Shown in pieces: positions 61,841 through 64,000 of a stretch of 64,000 bases of DNA. Source of the stretch: Planctomycetota bacterium (lineage in GTDB: Bacteria > Planctomycetota > Planctomycetia > Pirellulales > Lacipirellulaceae). Each line of letters opens with the position of its first letter. Within the stretch, counting starts at the first letter, position 1. The stretch is taken from the NCBI GenBank assembly GCA_029259915.1, contig JAJDED010000011.1:179683-243682 (forward strand), in the 5' to 3' direction. The translations under genes and the position numbers were made by a program. The notes beneath the pieces were generated by a model, which worked only from the letters and a program-made list of their open reading frames with translations, was not told the DNA's origin and made no database searches.

Positions 61841-62460
61841 GGACCACCATCAGTGACTTTTGCATTGCTCGCTCGCTGTTCAAGCGATCGTCGGAGTTTC
61901 CGCTTGCTGCGATGAACGTGACTCATTGCTGTTCCTTCAGGGATTTGCATCAATTCTGAAATCTCGGCATAGGACAGATTCTGCAGGATTCGCAACAACA
62001 AACAGCAGCGTGCTTCGGAACTAACTTCGCTTAATGCACGCATCGTTTCATCGTCAAAGTCCAACTGCGAATCTATCAACTCGCCTGTTTCAACACTTAT
62101 TGGCCAAGTAGCTCGACCACTTGCATCACCCTCCTTGGTTTGTGCCAAAAGATCTGGATCGGCCGCGGTCGTCTTACGACCACGCACCTTACGAGCATAA
62201 TTCAGCGAGCTACGGCGAACGATTTCCGAGAGCCAGGCAACATAGCTGGATCCCACAACAAATTGACTGGATTTCTCCAAGGCAATTACAAATGCTTCCT
62301 GCACGATGTCGTGAGCATGGGTGCGATCACCGATGATACCGGAGGCTATCAAATGCAAGCTGGGATAGGCTTTGCGGTAATGCGCAGCAATTAACTCTGG
62401 GTCCGTCGCACAAGACGACCTCTCTCCGCCGTCCGGATTCTGTTCTCTTGAATCAGCCAT
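61837..62460 (-). CDS. ECF RNA polymerase sigma factor
   Basis: A 207-residue ECF sigma factor. Region 2: HDIVQEAFVIALEKSSQFVVGSSYVAWLSEIVRRSSLNYARKVRGR (core binding and -10 recognition). Region 4: LLRILQNLSYAEISELMQIPEGTAMSHVHRSKRKLRRSLEQR (-35 HTH). It should direct polymerase to its own regulon and is held by the overlapping downstream anti-sigma gene. The divergent neighbour, 229 bp away, is a DUF1559 gene, a possible target. Confidence 0.92.
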   Translation of the reverse strand: MADSREQNPDGGERSSCATDPELIAAHYRKAYPSLHLIASGIIGDRTHAHDIVQEAFVIALEKSSQFVVGSSYVAWLSEIVRRSSLNYARKVRGRKTTAADPDLLAQTKEGDASGRATWPISVETGELIDSQLDFDDETMRALSEVSSEARCCLLLRILQNLSYAEISELMQIPEGTAMSHVHRSKRKLRRSLEQRASNAKVTDGGP

Positions 62461-62689
62461 TGCTGCTAATCATATAATGTGTCCAAGTGGCAATTCTATT
62501 GCAGCTAGCGGCCTCTAGATCGCCAGTGTTGCCAAAACTCGGAGGCGAATTTCTGGCCTAGTAGGCAGGCCGCTCACATCTTTGCTAGAATAACAGACTG
62601 CTGCCACCTCTGCAGCCTGCCAATTTCTACTTCAAAATAGCTAGGTTGCACGGATAGTGACTGGCTCCGCAGGGGAAAGGACTAGCGCA

Positions 62690-63649
62690 ATGCGACTAGG
62701 CAAGTTTCGGCATACGGCTCGTGCATTCTCGCTAGTCGAGTTGTTAGTTGTCATCGCCATCTTGGGAACGCTGGTTGCTTTGCTGTTGCCGGCTGTTCAA
62801 GCGGCACGTGAGACGGCACGACGAGCAACTTGTAGCAGTCGTCAGAGGGAAGTTGGACTGGCGATTCTTAGCTACGAATCACTTCATGGAGGTTTTCCCG
62901 CTGGTCGCATTGGATGCGACGATACTGGAGATTCGGAGAACATCGCAGTTTGTCCACCAGGACTTCCACCAGAAAAGAAAACAGGGGCTAGTGGTTTTGT
63001 AGAAGTCCTTCCTCAACTTGAACAGCAACCCCTTTACGACCGAATTGCCGTTTACAAAGGTGGCCTTTGGAACCGAAATGTCAACGATCTCAAATGGTAT
63101 GGCGACGTAAGTAAGTGTCGCGGAATCAAGGAGCGATTGGAAATTCTTGTTTGTCCGAGCGATACGTCTTCTCCAATGAGTGACGTCTATGCACCTGTTG
63201 TAGCAGCGACTTCCAGTTACGCCTTTGTGCAAGGATCCCGTGGACCAGATGTTTTGGAACGCATCGCCAAGTTTGAGAATAACGGACTGTTTCTCTTTGT
63301 CATTCGCCGTCGGGCCAAGCAAGTAACCGATGGTCTGTCGTGTACCTTGATGCTAGGCGAAGTTGTACTATCGGATACTTGGGAATCGTCCAACACTTGG
63401 AGCTATGCTCTGGTTAACGCCGATTGCTTGAGGTCCACGGCAAATCCGTTGAACACGCGTCCTGGTACTGGGGTAATAGATATCGATAGGCGAAATGGCG
63501 CTTTTGGCAGCCAGCATCCGGGGGGAGCCATTTTTTGCTATGCCGACGGCCACGTCAGCTTTCTGGATGAGAACATGGACATAGATGTTTACCAAGCAGT
63601 CTCTACCATTAGCAACAGTGAAATCATTGAAGAGTCAGCACTTCGGTAG
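62690..63649 (+). CDS. DUF1559 prepilin-like protein
   Basis: A 319-residue DUF1559 protein. The N-terminal helix is AFSLVELLVVIAILGTLVALLLPAVQAARETARR, but the residue before Phe is Ala, not the usual Gly of the prepilin peptidase site. The end carries SQHPGGAIFCYADGHVSFLDENMD, the conserved C-terminal block. The family is common in planctomycetes with an unproven structural role. ATG 62690 follows AAAGGA; the frame opens at 62657. Confidence 0.87.
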   Translation: MRLGKFRHTARAFSLVELLVVIAILGTLVALLLPAVQAARETARRATCSSRQREVGLAILSYESLHGGFPAGRIGCDDTGDSENIAVCPPGLPPEKKTGASGFVEVLPQLEQQPLYDRIAVYKGGLWNRNVNDLKWYGDVSKCRGIKERLEILVCPSDTSSPMSDVYAPVVAATSSYAFVQGSRGPDVLERIAKFENNGLFLFVIRRRAKQVTDGLSCTLMLGEVVLSDTWESSNTWSYALVNADCLRSTANPLNTRPGTGVIDIDRRNGAFGSQHPGGAIFCYADGHVSFLDENMDIDVYQAVSTISNSEIIEESALR

Positions 63650-63702
63650 CAGAGTTCAGTTAAAGCAACATTGCTTCTGTAAAAAGTTTTTGGCACCTAC
63701 GT

Positions 63703-63912
63703 TCAGTCGGTCTCGGGTTTAAGGTAGCCGCGTCGTTCACTTGTCCGCTGGTAGGGGTCTGCTCGGAGCGTTTCGCTCCGTTCGATCTTCATTGCCTCGT
63801 CGACGAGGATCTGGATGGCGTTGGCCATTCCATCAAAACCATATCCATCGAGGACTTGGATCATCAGATCGAGCGGGGTAGATTCGGGGTTCGCTTCATT
63901 GCGGTGGGTCAT
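63703..63912 (-). pseudogene. IS256-family transposase, N-terminal remnant
   Basis: A 69-residue ORF whose sequence (MIQVLDGYGFDGMANAIQILVDEAMKIERSETLRADPYQRTSERRGY) matches the start of IS256-type transposases. In a full gene this continues ANGFKPKT and the DDE domain; here it reads LKPETD and stops, so a small deletion and a stop have destroyed it, and no DDE domain follows. The ATG at 63912 has AGGAG 8 nt upstream. The element's outer end would be near the window edge. Confidence 0.72.
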
Positions 63913-64000
63913 GTGTGGGTCTCCTTTCGCTTGCTTGGAAACAAACGTTCTAGGAGACCGACCGTGGCCCACCCTTTCAAGCGGGCCCGCCGCCCCTTTT

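Overview
The window reads as chromosomal DNA of a planctomycete, most likely from the Pirellulales. Several traits point that way together: two DUF1559 prepilin-like proteins, PEP-CTERM secreted proteins, a Ser/Thr kinase with the H-x-K-G-G-L-G loop usual in this phylum, a PEGA lipoprotein, an N-terminally extended ThiE, a histone-H1-like Lys-rich protein, a BBP7-type outer-membrane protein, a diderm toolkit (LpxB, Mla, LptF/G) and many palindromic intergenic repeats. Nothing here allows a species call.

Layout. 1-5.8 kb, mostly minus strand: RuvC (cut by the window edge), a toxin-antitoxin pair whose toxin carries an in-frame amber codon, cysS, ispF, a membrane protein and metK. 5.9-11.9 kb, plus strand: a eukaryote-like UDP-sugar pyrophosphorylase, a CYTH enzyme, LpxB, a site-2 protease, an SGNH-like protein and the H1-like protein with its terminator. 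12-20.6 kb: Mrp, a probable small RNA, an M20 peptidase, a secreted Tyr-rich protein, a globin, an MBL hydrolase, an epimerase, RuvX, ManC and ThiE. 21-28.7 kb, plus strand: a TPR membrane protein, ClpC, a PadR/HAAS-type pair and an MlaE-MlaF-MlaD lipid transport operon. 28.9-36.5 kb: two large envelope proteins, a PEGA lipoprotein, a PP2C phosphatase and an LptF/G permease. 36.7-41.8 kb: an NtrB/NtrC-like pair, LexA and ProB. 42.4-44.3 kb is a small accessory islet: a repeat element, an orphan ParD, a HigBA pair with a clear promoter and operator, and a CPCC protein. 44.4-52.2 kb: citrate synthase, small DUF proteins, a DUF1559 protein, a lipoprotein, PurB and an HD phosphohydrolase. 52.5-59.6 kb: a PEP-CTERM protein that looks like a degenerate subtilase, ThpR, an outer-membrane protein and a large kinase-TPR protein. 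59.7-64 kb: the 3' half of a tRNA-Pro gene, then a PEP-CTERM protein, an anti-sigma/ECF sigma pair, a DUF1559 protein and an IS256 transposase remnant. This last stretch may be one end of an integrated island.

How the genes work together. Envelope biogenesis is the commonest theme (LpxB, Mla, LptF/G, beta-barrels, PEP-CTERM, site-2 protease). Regulation is the second (ECF sigma/anti-sigma, PP2C and STPK, NtrBC, LexA, PadR, three TA loci). I see no CRISPR array, no complete prophage and no obvious defence island. The observations I rate highest are the amber-interrupted toxin, the 124-nt candidate sRNA, the tRNA-Pro attachment-like fragment, the apparently leaderless PadR gene with its operator over the -10 and start, the degenerate subtilase with a sorting tag, the pseudoknot-capable metK leader, and the many families of long-armed palindromic repeats.
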